Below the pieces are notes generated by a model. It searched no databases. It saw only the letters and a program-made list of their open reading frames with translations, and had not been told where the DNA came from. Below are positions 1 to 10,930 of a stretch of DNA of 64,000 bases, in pieces (position 1 is the first letter of the stretch; the number at the start of each line of letters is the position of its first letter). The stretch comes from Cordylochernes scorpioides. Taxonomy: Eukaryota; Arthropoda; Arachnida; Pseudoscorpiones; Chernetidae. Location: positions 67,594,754 through 67,658,753 of the forward strand of contig CP092875.1 of NCBI GenBank assembly GCA_030710605.1, written 5' to 3'. The position numbers were made by a program, and so were the translations under genes.

Positions 1-1560
1 ACATTTCTCATGAGAGACCTTTGTCAGACTCTTGGTGAAGATATCCGCAACATTCTCCTGGGTTGGTGTATGGACGACCTCGACAAGACCTTCATTATAA
101 ATATTTCTGATGTAATGCCATTTGATGTCAATGTGCTTTGTTCGCACATGGTACACAAGATTCCTTGTCAATTGTTGAGCTCCCTGATTGTCTGTCCTCA
201 AAACTGTAGGTCCTTCTGATATTTCACCAAATCCCAATTCATCTAAAAGCATCCTTTTGTAAACAGCCTCCTTACCAGCTTCACAAAGTGCGATGTATTC
301 CGATTCAAGATTGAAAGGGAAAGTCTGTTGTTTTTTGGATTCCCACGCTATTGGACCGCCCGCCAAGTAAAACACAAATCCTGAATGAGACTCTCTGTCC
401 ACGAGGTTTCCGCCCCAATCCGCGTCTACATAACCATAAAGTTCCTTCATCGATTTTTTGAAAATAATCTTTAGGCCTGATGTTTTTCTCAAGTAGCGGA
501 GAACACGCCTTGCAATATTCCAATGTTGTCTTTTAGGATCGTTGCTAAATTGTCCTAAAGTACTTATCGTATAGGCAATATCAGGCCTTGTTGAGACAGA
601 TAGGTAGATCAGTGATCCTATCAAAGATTGATACTCTATTTTATCTACTGGCTCATTCTCACCATCTATAGGTGATATTTTTGTCACTTTGTAATTAGGG
701 TCCATGGGCGTAGAGATCGGTTTTGATTCTTTCATCTCATATTTCTCTAGAAGTTCTTCAATGTATCTTTCCTGATCGAGAGATATAGATCCATCCACTC
801 CTCTCTGTACCCGTATCCCAAGACAATAATTCAGTGCTCCAAGATCATTTATCTTAAACAACTTCTTCATACTTTCTTTGAAGCAAATCAGCGTGTTCTC
901 TTCTTCTGCAGCAACAATCATATCATCAACCAGAAGAACTCCTTCTTCTCTTTTAATGTAGACACAGTTATCAGTTTTCATCTGTTCTAGGCCCATTTCT
1001 TTTAATAGTGAATCGAGCTTTGCATGCCAAGTCATTCCAGCCTGTTTCAGACCATATAAAGCCTTATTTAGTTTACATACCCTTCTTGGATATTTCTTTG
1101 ACTCGAAATTTTCTGGTTGTGTCATGTAAATTTCTTCTTTGACATCACCATTCAAGAAGGCAGACTGAACATCCATTTGATGGACTAGTAAATCATATTC
1201 AACGGCCAAGGCTAAAACTGTTCTGATCGTACTGTCGCGAAAAACTGGTGCAAAGGTTTCCTCATAATCAATACCGTATTTTTGGGAATAACCTTTTGCT
1301 ACAAGTCGAGCCTTATACCGTTCAATAGAGCCGTCGGCTCTAAATTTCTTTCGGAAGACCCATTTATTTCCTATTATATTTTTGTTTTTAGAAGGATCGA
1401 CAAGTTCCCAAGTTCCATTCTTCAAAAGGGAACTATACTCTTCCTTCATTGCCCTTTTCCATAAATGCTCATCTTGACTAGACAAGGCTTGATCTAAATC
1501 CTTTGGATCTGGCAAACTGGTGTTCTGTCTAAAATCCTTAGACAAGTTAGCTTCAACGTA
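1..1560 (-). CDS. copia reverse transcriptase and RNase H, partial
   Basis: Reading from 1560 down to base 1 there is one frame without a stop for 520 codons. It starts YVEANLSKDFRQNTSLPDPK and reaches the reverse transcriptase entry at about 1470-1380 (HLWKRAMKEEY, WELVDPSK). The finger and palm blocks follow (KARLVAKGYSQ, MDVQSAFLNGD, ALYGLKQAG), and the catalytic box at about 925 reads VLLVDDMIV. RNase H follows, with YVDADWGG near 425 and SEYIALCEAGKEA near 290, and the ADIFTK tail near 40. The usual Tyr of the YVDD box is Leu here. The frame leaves the window, so its stop is unseen. Confidence 0.9.
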
Positions 1561-2234
1561 TTCCTTTCATGTCTTCCCGGTTTTCCAATACGTAAAATTC
1601 TTGGTCTATCTCTCTGCGAGATGACTTCCGTTGTTTCTGATGGTTCGCTTAAAAACTCCGAATCAGTTCCGGGCAAAGTTTTTTCATCATCCTGAAGACT
1701 TTCCTCCTCCAATAATATATCTTCCTTTTTCTGTGGTATAGCTTCAATTTGCACCACGTCATTCCTTAAGGTAGAGTTTTCAGATTCGAGGAAACGTACA
1801 TCTCGACTTTTTATCATCATGTTTGTTCCAGGCTTCCATAATCTGTACGCCTTTGACTCGGGAGAATAGCCAACCAGTCGGTATTCTTCACTACGAGGAG
1901 CGAATTTTCCTCTTCTCGGACGGTTGTCAACAGCGAAACATTTACATCCAATCATTCTTAAATGAGAAACGGTTGGTTTTCTTCCTGTAAATATTTCATA
2001 CGGAGTTCGACTTTCATTTGTTCTTGGGCATCTGTTTCTGATGTATGTAGATGTGTGCACAAGTTCAGCCCAAAGTGGATCTGGGAGGTTCGCTTGAATT
2101 ATGAAACATCTAGTCATTTCTACCAGAGTTCTGTTCGCTCTTTCAGCAACTCCATTTTGTTGCGGAGAATATTCAACTGAGAGCTGATGTCTAATTACTT
2201 CCTCCAATAAATATTCTTTAAAATCTGTATTCAA
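1494..2234 (-). pseudogene. copia integrase, second part
   Basis: This 246-residue frame holds the third catalytic residue in QQNGVAERANRTL, then the copia-typical WAELVHTSTYIRNRCP stretch and the acidic linker before reverse transcriptase. It runs out of frame near 1560, where the reading continues one frame over in the next block. All three catalytic residues (D, D, E) are present across the two fragments, although the frame is broken between them. Confidence 0.85.
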
Positions 2235-2266
2235 ATACTCTGCAGCATTGTCACTTCTTTTTGCCT

Positions 2267-2911
2267 TTATTTTCTTGCCAGTTTGTTTCTCAGAAAAGTT
2301 TTTAAAGACTTAAATCCATTGAAAACTTCACTTTTTCGTTTCATAACAAAAGTGAATATCATTCGTGAGAAATCGTCAATAAAAGTTGCGAAGTACAATG
2401 CACCGCCATATGACTTTGTTCTCATAGGTCCACATATGTCAGAATGAATAAGTTGCAGTGGCTCTGTTGACTTTGTCAGAGAGACTTCTGGGAATGGCAA
2501 TCGAGTCTGTTTACCCCTAATACAAATTTCACAACTTGATATACGTTTAAATTCACCCTTGGATAATCCATTGACTAAATTTTCTCTCTGCAATTTCTTA
2601 AGGTCATCAAAATTAAGATAACCAAATCTACTATGCCAAATTTCACTGCTATTTCTGTCTATACACATTCTGGTAAATTGTGTTTTTGCATATTTAGTTT
2701 GACGCAATATATAAAGTCTGTTTCTTTTGTAAGCTTCTATGCAAATTTTCCTCAATGGATTCACAATTTCCGCTTTTCCTCTCATATATTTTACATAGAA
2801 TGATTTTTCTGCACAGGTGCCGACTGAAAACAAATTTCCCTTCAGTCCTGGGACAAACAACACATTTTCTAATTTTAATAAAAATGGTTCACCATGTTCG
2901 AAAACTTCCAA
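2267..2911 (-). pseudogene. copia pre-integrase domain and integrase core, first part
   Basis: The 214-residue frame starts in the end of protease (VLFVPGLKGNLFSVG). It then has the integrase zinc-binding region (WHSRFGYLNFDDL, then CEICIRGK) and the first catalytic Asp in FATFIDDFSRM. The frame ends at about 2270, a few residues before the second catalytic Asp. That residue (RSDNAAEYL) is readable in a shifted frame at about 2235-2260, so the break is a small indel. Integrase would insert the cDNA copy into the genome. Confidence 0.85.
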
Positions 2912-3010
2912 TTCTACCGTTCCTGTACCTAAAGCTTCTATGCTTTGGTCGTTCGCTAATTTAACGGCTATTGGCTCTGTTTCTCTTAAATTTGAAAATG
3001 CTTTTCTTAA

Positions 3011-3091
3011 TCAGCACATGTGTGCAGTTGCGCCGCTATCCAGACACCACTCGTCAACATCGAGTTTTTTCATCTCTAATTCCCAAGGAAG
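3011..3091 (-). pseudogene. copia aspartic protease start
   Basis: The frame reads WCLDSGATAHMC, the active-site signature of copia proteases (D-S-G-A-T followed by H-M). It ends at a TGA directly after the motif, so the rest of the protease is out of frame. The upstream part of this frame overlaps gag and is not coding. Confidence 0.75.
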
Positions 3092-3437
3092 CAGCCATTC
3101 GAGTATTGTTCCTTTTAGAGTTCCTTTTTGACCAGCAGTAAGCCGCTTTGTGGCCTTTCTTGCCACAGTAATAGCAGTTAAATTTGAAATCCTTCCGATT
3201 TGATGGTTTAGTGGAATTAGTAGTTTTTCTTTCTGAATTTCCAACAAAGGCATATTGTTCTCTAGACGAAGTTCCCTCCATTTCACGTTGTCTTTGATCT
3301 TCTATAATCTTCACCTTTAAAGTTTCAAGTTTTGGGAGCTCATCTCTGGTTTCTATTGCAGTCCTGAATCCTTCGTACGATTCTGGAAGACTACACAATA
3401 AGAGTATAACTAAAGAGTACTTGAGCCCCAATTTCAC
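3054..3437 (-). pseudogene. copia gag C-terminal part with zinc knuckle
   Basis: The 127-residue frame includes the helical stretch PESYEGFRTAIETRDELPKL and then a zinc knuckle with the pattern C-x2-C-x4-H-x4-C (CYYCGKKGHKAAYC), the nucleic-acid binding motif of Gag. The real protein would run on from the fragment at 3621-3833; the join is broken near 3440-3540. The frame ends at 3054, just as the protease continues in another frame, so one base has been lost or gained near 3080. Confidence 0.8.
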
Positions 3438-3620
3438 CTAGATTGTCCACCAATAAAGTAAATTTACTCAGGTAATCTTTCAAATTACCATTAGGCCTCA
3501 TTAGGCCTGTATTAGCCTTTTGGTCAGGGAAACTCTCGTCGCAAGTCCTTTTGGTCGATAAACTTCTTTAATCTTTTTACAGGCCTCCTCGGCAGTCTTA
3601 CAGTTCTTAGCATGAACTAG

Positions 3621-3833
3621 TTATAATGGATTCAAGCTCAATACAATTGTAGCGAGAGCCTTCTGATCCTTATTTTGCCAATTAGTAAACACTTGGTTAC
3701 CGGGTTCAGGTTTAATATTAGCTTCATTAACATAATTCCACAGATCAGAGTGAATAAGAACCATTTGCATTTGAAGCCTCCATGTCTCAAAGTTTTGCTT
3801 ATTCAACTTCTCAATTTGATATAAACTGGACAT
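3621..3833 (-). pseudogene. copia gag N-terminal fragment
   Basis: Seventy codons start MSSLYQIEKLNKQNFETWRL, the typical start of copia-type Gag, where a short lead is followed by a Trp-containing helix. The frame meets TAA at 3621-3623. The same frame then continues with Gag-like sequence (LVHAKNCKTAEEACKKIKE) to about 3500, so the stop is a nonsense mutation. Two further stops sit at an 11-bp repeated TTAGGCCT-containing stretch near 3485-3510. Confidence 0.8.
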
Positions 3834-3866
3834 TCTTGATTCTTAATTTCTTAGACAATCAGTTCA

Positions 3867-3878
3867 GGGCCCATAACC
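3867..3878 (-). other. Primer binding site, internal initiator-tRNA-Met type
   Basis: The minus strand reads GGTTATGGGCCC right after the LTR end. This is complementary to the anticodon-loop region GGGCCCAUAACC of initiator tRNA-Met, the half-tRNA primer known for copia elements. Its position fixes the inner LTR border. Confidence 0.75.
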
Positions 3879-4083
3879 TGTTCAAAAAAAAAAAGGGAAG
3901 GAGAAGGCCGGGAAATGTTTTTTAAAGAAAGAAAGTTCAATTAATTGTGCTCAAATTTTGCATAAACTTAAAGCAACTTACTTTACATACTCAAACACAA
4001 CAATGGTAGCAATTAATATATACAGCGGTCAATTGGTCAAAAAATAAAAGAAGAGTAAAATTTTGAAATTGATTATTCCAACA
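3879..4083 (-). repeat. Putative 5' LTR of the copia-like element
   Basis: On the minus strand the segment starts TGTTGGAATAATC and ends TTGAACA directly before the primer site, giving the TG...CA ends expected of an LTR. It contains a TATA-like stretch (TGTATATATTAA). The inner end is well supported by the primer site. The outer end is inferred only from the copia-type TGTTGGAA start, because the partner LTR is outside the window. Confidence 0.5.
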
Positions 4084-4660
4084 AATTCAATACCTTTGCA
4101 GATTTGAATTCTATAGCAACAAATATCTTTGAGGAAACACTGTGATAAAATATATTATATTGATTGTTGATATTCCAAGAAATATCTTTATTTTCCCGTT
4201 AAGAGCTTGATTTGTTCTCAGAATGTTTGAACTCTCAATTTTTTTTCCTCTTCTAATAATAATGATAAATGAACAATTTTGGTGGATATATTTTATAGTA
4301 ATGTTTTTTTTTCTCTTTCTCCTTGTCAATATCCTATGACTATTCCATATGGTCTACATTTTTGTAAATATGTATAGAAAAATATAGAGGCATTATTGTA
4401 TGATAGCGCAAGTGTCCATAGGGGGACATATCGTTTTAAATTAAATAAATCCAAGATTATTGAATTTTTTTCAATAAATAAATATAATTATTTTTATTTG
4501 AATTAGATCCTGGTGTGTCATTTCTAATTTCAATTTGTATATGTTAAATTAGCGCCATCTTTCTTTAAAATGACTGATAAATAGCGCTAAGAATATAATA
4601 ATGCTATTCTAGAAGTAAGAAAAGAAAGAGAGATAATCGATATCAAACTTTTCATTGGAG
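4084..4660. other. AT-rich spacer, no gene seen
   Basis: The stretch between the copia LTR and the first tandem unit shows no coding frame I can support. It has a weak hairpin near 4440-4500 and no clear match to the tandem units. Confidence 0.6.
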
Positions 4661-4930
4661 AACTATTTCTCTTTATTTGGCAAACATATTCACTCGGAGA
4701 GTACCAGAGCGTTGTCTTACCCATTTGGTTAGAATTATATATATGGGTTTCCGCGTAAAATTATAATTTCATAATCTTTGATACTATACGATATACATTC
4801 AATAGATTTTTAATTATGCAATATGTGCACAGTTATTAGAAATGAATTCACACAATTCTACGACCCTTTATTAGATGTTATTGAGAGAATATTATTTATT
4901 AATGTCCCCTCTAATAACTCGTTTTTTTAG

Positions 4931-5000
4931 GTTGACTGCTCCTGACCTTCCCTTCCAAAGTGAAAGTTCAGTCCCACAAGAGGAATCTTTCATAATTGCG
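4931..5000 (+). other. Candidate 70-nt internal exon, copy 1
   Basis: A pyrimidine run and acceptor (GTTTTTTTAG) end at 4930 and a donor GTAATA starts at 5001. Between them are exactly 70 nt, one base completing a split codon plus 23 open codons (LTAPDLPFQSESSVPQEESF, then three more). The phase fits the ATG exon of the unit, which ends two bases into a codon. The block has the same length in all three copies, but about a quarter of bases differ from copy 3, mostly changing residues, so constraint is not obvious. No family is recognised. Confidence 0.35.
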
Positions 5001-5677
5001 GTAATACAGAACTTACCTTTTATCATTACAACTTCCTTAATGATGTGCTTGAAATTGACAATTTTGAAAATATATCACAATTGCCAGAGTTGGGTTTAGT
5101 AACGTATTCCGTGCTAATAATAAAAAATACGAAGATATTTAAACCAAGAGAGAAGTACTTCAAATTACCAAAGGTTAATCTTTTTGTTTGCGCTAGTTAA
5201 AATTTTTCATATTAGTAATGGATAATCTAAAATATTTAACTTCTCCCTAATGAATGAAAAGAAAAAATAATAAAAAAGACAAGGTTTTACACCATTGAAA
5301 TACTTTAGGATTACATTATCTTGAAATTGACAGAATCATTCACAAGGATGTGAAATTATGAAATACCTTTTTGGATTTGATGGTCACGTTACACTGATAT
5401 AATATAGCTTGTGTAAGTTTAACATCGAACCAAGCCTCAAGGCAAAATCCAAGCTGTTTTGGTGGCCCTTTAATTCATATGGCCCCAAATATCGTTTTGA
5501 AGAAGTCTTATTATTTTGGCGCCATTTGGTGGACCTTGAACGCTACCCTTCAGGTTAAATCTCTGCTTTTCTTATAGAGGGAAAAGTTTCAAAAATACCG
5601 TTTAAACTGTGCAGCAGTATTGTGATGACTATGGAAGTATGGTGCAAATATGATCAAGTTGAAAGAGATAATTTCAG

Positions 5678-5881
5678 GTCGAACTGCTATCAATGGATAA
5701 TGTTGGAATCCTATGTCATGATCAGGAAGGGAGAGCCTGGGGAGTCAGTAGAATAGTATGCTTAGAAACTCTCCTTTTTGAGGGTGTGGCCTCCACTCTG
5801 GAGGGGCGTAGGTGGGAGCCCTCCAGGAGGGGGGTGGGGTTGTATACCACCTCTCTCGCGACTCCCTTCCTGGATAAATAG
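5678..5881 (+). other. Candidate island exon, copy 1
   Basis: The acceptor AATTTCAG ends at 5677. From 5678 a frame of 67 codons stays open to TAG at 5879-5881, passing MDNVGILCHDQEG and a basic Gly/Arg-rich stretch. It starts in phase 0, as the 70-nt block would require. The GC content is clearly above its surroundings. A possible donor (GTATGC) lies inside at about 5756. Copies 2 and 3 keep the frame, copy 2 with a late frameshift. No known domain is visible. Confidence 0.3.
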
Positions 5882-6198
5882 CCTCTTAAGCCTCTTTTTG
5901 AGAACCAAATACTATCAATTCTTTCTATAATTACATAACACAGGACATACAGAGAAAGTGAGCCCCATAGCCTCAGAGGACTAGTCTGTGGCCTCCCCCT
6001 TGAACCCATAGATCCTTTGGCCTGGCTTGTGACCTTTCCTTGGGCCCTATTGATTCGGTGGTCTGGGATGTGTGCTGACTCTAAACTGGCCATGATTTCC
6101 ATCAACAGCATGCCAACTGCTCGCTCTATTTTATCTTGGGGTATCCCAACATTTACGATGGGACTCTGAATAAATATACCTAATGAAGTACTGAACAA
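5722..6198 (-). other. GC-richer island with a minus-strand open frame, copy 1
   Basis: A 158-codon frame (IFIQSPIVNVGIPQDKIERA near its start) is open on the minus strand and overlaps the plus-strand candidate exon. It lacks an ATG start; the first in-frame ATG comes about 30 codons in. Copies 2 (25765-26202) and 3 (42294-42518) carry the same reading but are cut by frameshifts. I cannot tell which strand, if either, was coding, and no family is recognised. Confidence 0.25.
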
Positions 6199-6446
6199 AT
6201 TTGAGGGTTAAACCTCTTTTGTTGATTTAATTCTATCCCTATATAAATTAAACTAATTTTAGAGGTTCAATTGATACACACAGATTGGCCAATAAGTCCT
6301 GAACCCTTTTATTTTTGTTAAAAATTGAAAGGCGAACTAGATTAAAATAATTTTAGTTTTAATTTTAGTTTGCCTTTAAATTTTAATAAAAAATAAAATG
6401 TTTCGGGTGTTATGGTCCAACCTGTATAATTGATTTAAATATAAAT

Positions 6447-6704
6447 AAATTTATATAAATTTACTGCCAATGCGCTTCTTTTAAATATCTTCAAATATTA
6501 TCTCTACAGACCTTACTGCAATGATATGAGTTATTGAATGAGAGGTCTTGGCTCATCAGTAGTGAACCCTCTCATTCAATAACTCATATCATTGCAGTAA
6601 GGTCTGTAGAGATAATATTTGATGATATTTAAAAGAAGCGCATTGCCAGTAAATTTATTTGTGTAAAATTCTAACGATAGATGGCAATTAAATTTAATTT
6701 ACTA
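6447..6704. mobile_element. Foldback element with GGCTCATCAG core, copy 1 only
   Basis: Arms at about 6455-6545 and 6568-6659 are inverted repeats of roughly 90 bp. The loop carries GGCTCATCAGTAGTGAAC. Copy 2 lacks the insertion (near 26440). The flanks repeat ATAAAT at 6441-6446 and 6705-6710. Compared with the relative at 35477-35717 the left arm lacks its outermost part, as expected from 5' truncation during reverse transcription. Confidence 0.75.
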
Positions 6705-6902
6705 ATAAATGAATATCTTCAACTTTTTATATTTTTCCAGTGTTTCCAACCACTTTTATATTTTACCCTACTTTCCAGATATTTTAAATTTTGTTCATTA
6801 ATTTTGAATTCATTTTTTATTATTCGTTGAGTATGGAGTACACGCTCCATGCTCTTTAAAATATCAGTCCACTCAGAATTTAAATACAAAGTAAAAGAAA
6901 TT

Positions 6903-6997
6903 GCGAATATTTAATTAAAAAGGCATATATTATATCAAAATATATGCCTTTTTAATTAAATATTTATTATGGATAGCTTTATTTTCGAAACAATAGC
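6903..6997. repeat. Hairpin module ending in ATGGATWGC tail, copy 1
   Basis: Arms at 6906-6929 and 6941-6964 are a near-perfect inverted repeat around AAAAAGGCATATA. The 3' side continues into an ATGGATAGC...TTTTCGAAACA tail. Modules with the same arms and tail occur at 26615-26710, 42928-43020, 34500-34745 and 34768-34865. The last two are new insertions with target duplications, so this is a mobile family. Confidence 0.65.
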
Positions 6998-7344
6998 AAA
7001 TATATTTATATAAAAAGAGCATACCTCGATATGTTAAAGAAAAAATTGTTTTTTTTTCCTTTAACAAATCTAGGTAGGCTTTTTTATATAAATATATAAA
7101 ATTCTGATCGCTTTTCGACACAAAATAACAAATAGAGTTTTCCTAAAGAGGCAAGTGGCTGAAACGTTGAAAATAAAATATAAAAAGATAGAAGATATTC
7201 ATTTATGATTTTAATTATATGACTCAACTTCACAAATAGATTCTCCATAATATACATATTGGTGAAAATTTCGTAATCTTTGTGTGTGGAAAGCTTGTGA
7301 CCCGTGTGATTCTGAAGTTGTCTTTCCTAATTTCTACGTAACAA

Positions 7345-8150
7345 TCTGGTGGTAGATGCTGGGTAGATTATGGAAAACATACTGAAGATCGCTGATAAAA
7401 CTTTCTGGCCATGGCTGCTATGATCGACATTTTCAGAGACTGGCTCAAGGATTTCATCGCCGTTTCAAAGCCAAGAGTTTCCTCCAAGATGACCATGTCT
7501 CTATAGCCTTTCGTAGGTGTACAGCATCGTTGATCTGAATGACCTGATTCTGCTCTTTGTTAGTTTTATTTCTAAAAGTCTGCAAGATGACAAAACTCCC
7601 GTCCGGCCACCAGACCTGCTGTCTTCCTTGCGCGGTCTCAAGTCTAAAGAGCCTCCCCTTGAAATGTTCGTGTTAAGGGATGCTCAACGCGTGCTACGCT
7701 CCTGGAGCCTCTACTAGCGTCTACTACAGGTCATCAACTTCCGGATGGTGCACGAGGAAAAAAACGTCGTCCTGCGAATTTCAACAACAACCCTCACACA
7801 CATCCACAGCCTGTTCGCGGGAAGGAATCTGGAATTAGCTTCTCCTACAAATATATTCTTCAAAGCTGAGGGCGTGATTGGACAGTCCCTTCATTTGTGT
7901 CGCCTCCGCTTAATCTCCTCAGCCGACCTACGCCTCAATAACCTTTCCGGACACTACATGGCACGACATCCTGAACAATCTGCCCCGAGGTGTGTCAACT
8001 TGGCGATAGCTCGCTGATGAACAGCTCGTGGAGTTGCCGCTACCTTCAACCATCCCAAGATGTTTGCTTCCCACAAAGTGTTTCTGGAGGCACCTGGTCG
8101 TTCTCATCGGTTTCGACTTCAAAAGAAGTTCACATGATCCGCCTTTTGTA
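7345..8150 (+). mobile_element. Relic internal region of an LTR element, copy 1
   Basis: CTGGTGGTAGATGCTGGG at 7346-7363 matches the primer-site and leader sequence of the gypsy element (from 44604) and of the TRIM (minus strand from 55149). About 160 bp after it align with the TRIM interior. Farther on, one plus frame is open from 7517 to 8017 except for a single TAG near 7715 (SLRGLKSKEPPLEMF, then HIHSLFAGRNLELASP). No LTRs flank the region and no protein family is recognised. GC content is far above background. Confidence 0.45.
7411..7506 (+). CDS. Small 31-codon frame in the LTR leader, copy 1
   Basis: ATG at 7411 to TAG at 7504-7506 encodes a 31-residue peptide including MAAMIDIFRDWLKDFIAVSK and ending KMTMSL. 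Copy 2 (27559-27654) and the TRIM on the minus strand (54989-55084) have the same frame, length and stop, although the TRIM differs at about 30% of bases. Copy 3 has lost one base. The function is unknown; it may be an upstream frame in the leader of an LTR element. Confidence 0.3.
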   Translation: MAAMIDIFRDWLKDFIAVSKPRVSSKMTMSL

Positions 8151-8484
8151 ATGAAGAGATTTTAACCAATCTATCTCCCTGTATCTATATTATATATTAT
8201 TTAACTTTTCTATCGAGGCTATTCTGTGAAATAAAATTATAATAAAACAATTAATTTTTTAAATTTTATTTTGGTAGCAACTTATTTTATATTAGATATC
8301 ACACAAACAATTTATCATATTTAAAACCTATTTCTTTAAAAATGTTTTTTCAATAAAATGGATATATTTATTAAAGTCTTCTTTGAATCCTTCTAAATAT
8401 TAGTTAACTATATAGAGATAGAATTAATTCAATAACACCTTTTAAAATGTGAATTTATTATCATTATTATTTCAATTTCATTTG

Positions 8485-9631
8485 ACCCCAATACACTCTT
8501 GATATTGGGGTTTGTTATTCATTTTTGTTCTAGATCTCCAATATAATCTTGATATTGGAGTTCGTTACTCCTTTTTGGTCCAGATCTCCAATATAACCTT
8601 GATATTGGGGTATGATATTCCTTATTGTTCTAGATCTCCAATATAATCTTGATATTGGAGTTTGTTATTTCTTTTTGTTCTAGTTCCCCAATATACCCTT
8701 AATATTGGGGGTTGTTATTCCTTTTTGTTCTAGATATCCAATATACTCTTGATATTGGGGGTTGTTATTCCTTTTTGTTCTAGATCTCCAATATACTCTT
8801 GATATTGGAGTTTGTTACTCCTTTTTGGTCTAGATCCCCAATATACCCTTGATATTGGGGTTGGTTTTTCCTTATTGTTCTAGATCTCCAATATAATCTT
8901 GATATTGGAGTTTGTTATTTCTTTTTGTTCTAGATCCCCAATATACCCTTAATTTAGGGGGTTGTTATTCCTTTTTGTTCTAGATCTCCAATATACTCTT
9001 GATATTGTGGGTTGTTATTCCTTTATTTTCTAGATCTCCAATATACTCTTGAAATTGGAGTTTGTTACTCCTTTTTGATCCGGATCTCCAATATACTCTT
9101 GATATTGGGTTTGTTATTTATTTTTGATCCAGATCTCCAATATAATATTGATATTGTGGTTTGTTATTTCTTTTTGTTCTAGATCCCCAATATACCCTTG
9201 ATATTGTGGTTTGTTTTTCCTTTTTAGAGAAGATCTCCAATATACTCTTGATATTGGAGTTTCTTATTCCTTTTTGGTCCAGATCTCCAATATACTCTTA
9301 ATATTGGGGATTGTTATTCCTTTTTGTTCTAGATCCCCAATAAACCTTTGATATTGGGGTTTGTTATTCCTTTTTGTTCTCTAGATCTCCAATATATTCT
9401 TGATATTGGAGTATCTTATTCCTTTTTGTTCTAGATCCCCAATAAACCCTTGATATTGGGGTTTGTTATTCCTTTTTGTTCTCTAGATCTCCAATATATT
9501 CTTGATATTGGAGTATCTTATTCCTTTTTGTTCTAGATCTCCAATATACTTCTGATATTGGAGTATCTTATTCCTTTTTGTTCTAGATCTCCAATATACT
9601 TCTGATATTGGAGTTTGTTATTCTTTTTTGA
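8485..9631 (+). repeat. 50-bp hairpin minisatellite, copy 1, about 23 units
   Basis: Units have a 50-bp period built of a 25-bp inverted repeat, CTCCAATAT...ATATTGGAG or CCCCAATAT...ATATTGGGG, and a T-rich linker (GTTATTCCTTTTTGTTCTAG). The first and last units match those of the arrays at 28637 and 50148. Most units have arms that pair fully at the variable position. Confidence 0.95.
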
Positions 9632-9859
9632 TAAGCTGAAATGCTTAATTTTTCAGAAAATATTTCTGAATTTCTTCTATTTCAAACTCCAAATATCTTA
9701 CACTTACTCTCTCGCTTTCTTTCTTGCTCGGTCTTCTATTCATTTTTGTCGCTAGTAATGATGATAAATTCACATTTTTTTACAGACAGCGAGTAATTTT
9801 AAATTTATTTTTATAATTTCATTTGTTCAGTACTAAATCTCCTTTTAATGATTCAGAGT

Positions 9860-10085
9860 CTCAACAACCAATGTAGGGTTTACCTCGAGATAAGGTAGAG
9901 CTGGCACTTGGCATGTTGTTGTTTCAATGGCTGGCTGAAGGGTTGGCTACTGACTGGGCTACTGGATCGCGGGGCTCGGGTTAGGTCATAGGCTAGGTCA
10001 TTGGGTCTATGTGGTTCAGGGGATGGCCACAGACTGGTCCACTGGATGGGGCTATGGGGCTGACTTGGATTGATAATTCCATCCT
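9860..10085. other. GC-rich island, copy 1
   Basis: The segment is rich in GGCTACTGG, GGGTTGGC and GGATGGCC motifs and is much more GC-rich than its flanks. It is conserved at 30155-30385 and 51670-51895. Open frames exist on both strands but none is recognisable. It sits between the two hairpin minisatellites in every unit. Confidence 0.5.
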
Positions 10086-10559
10086 TCAGAATAAAATACC
10101 TTCTCTAGAAATAGAATTGAACCACTATTTGCTGACACGCAATTACAGGGAATATGTCTTTTGTTTAAAACTTGGAAATTATTTTAATTATTTCGCTAAA
10201 TTTATATATTTATGTAGTTGCTAAAAACCTTCATTAACCAATTGTAAAATATGAATCCTCAAGATCATAAAGAACCTTGATGGAAATATTAAACTAGATG
10301 TGAGCTCATTACTGTTAAATATTTTTTATGTTGAATTAGATATAATTTTTGTTAGAGATGTACAATTGTTTTAAGCTACGAAACTGACATTTTTAAAGTT
10401 CAAATCCAATGAGAGAGAATGGAAAAATTATTTTCATTTAAAAACAGAAATTCATTTATATCATCTATTATGGGGTCATTTATTTATGGTAGTTTACATT
10501 TAAAATATACCAAGAGATCATCTGATATAAAATATCCAAGTTGGGGATTTAAAAGGTAA

Positions 10560-10930
10560 ATTACACAAAGACCATCTGCAATGAGGTGGTGTCAATTTGT
10601 TCTCTATAATTGAACTATATACCAAAATTATCTTCTATCAGAGTTGTTTATCAAGTTGAAATTATAAAATCAATAATTCCAGAATCATCTGTTATTTGAG
10701 ATGGTTGTCTTATGTTAATTTATAGTGAATTATACCAAGATCATCTGATTTGAGGTGGTCGCCATGTTAAAATTTATATTTGAATTATATAAAAATCATC
10801 TGCTTTGAGATGGTGCTTAATGGTAATTTACAGTTGATTAATACCAAGATCATCTGCTATGAGGTGGTCAGCTTAGTCATATTTTATATTTGAATTAATC
10901 CAAGACCATCTGAAGAACTGTCCCCATGTT
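10560..10930 (+). repeat. Degenerate repeat of about 60 bp with short hairpins, copy 1
   Basis: About six units follow one another, each with a stem such as ATCATCT...AGATGGT around a 6-7-nt loop and an AT-rich linker (TTAATTTATATTTGAATTA type). Examples start near 10570, 10690, 10735, 10795 and 10850. Equivalent arrays lie at 30835-31185 and 52345-52700. Confidence 0.8.

Larger units (their letters stand above)
1..4083 (-). mobile_element. Decayed Ty1/copia-like retrotransposon, 3' end outside window
   Basis: Reading the minus strand from 4083 downward gives a putative LTR, a primer site, gag with one zinc knuckle, an aspartic protease, integrase, reverse transcriptase and RNase H. Integrase before reverse transcriptase is the copia order. 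The 3' LTR lies beyond base 1. At least five frame breaks separate the coding blocks, near 3621, 3440-3540, 3080, 3011, 2270 and 1560, so the copy cannot make a polyprotein. The pol 3' half is still open for 520 codons. The element lies just outside the tandem 15 kb units. Confidence 0.9.

Noticed and set aside
10..219. Plus-strand open frame across the start of the window
   Set aside because: It is the antisense shadow of the copia RNase H frame, which is open and motif-rich on the minus strand.
8485..9631. Regular palindromic repeats at 50-bp spacing looked at first like a CRISPR array
   Set aside because: The parts between the palindromes are conserved from unit to unit, so there are no unique spacers, and the context is a eukaryotic tandem repeat with retrotransposons.
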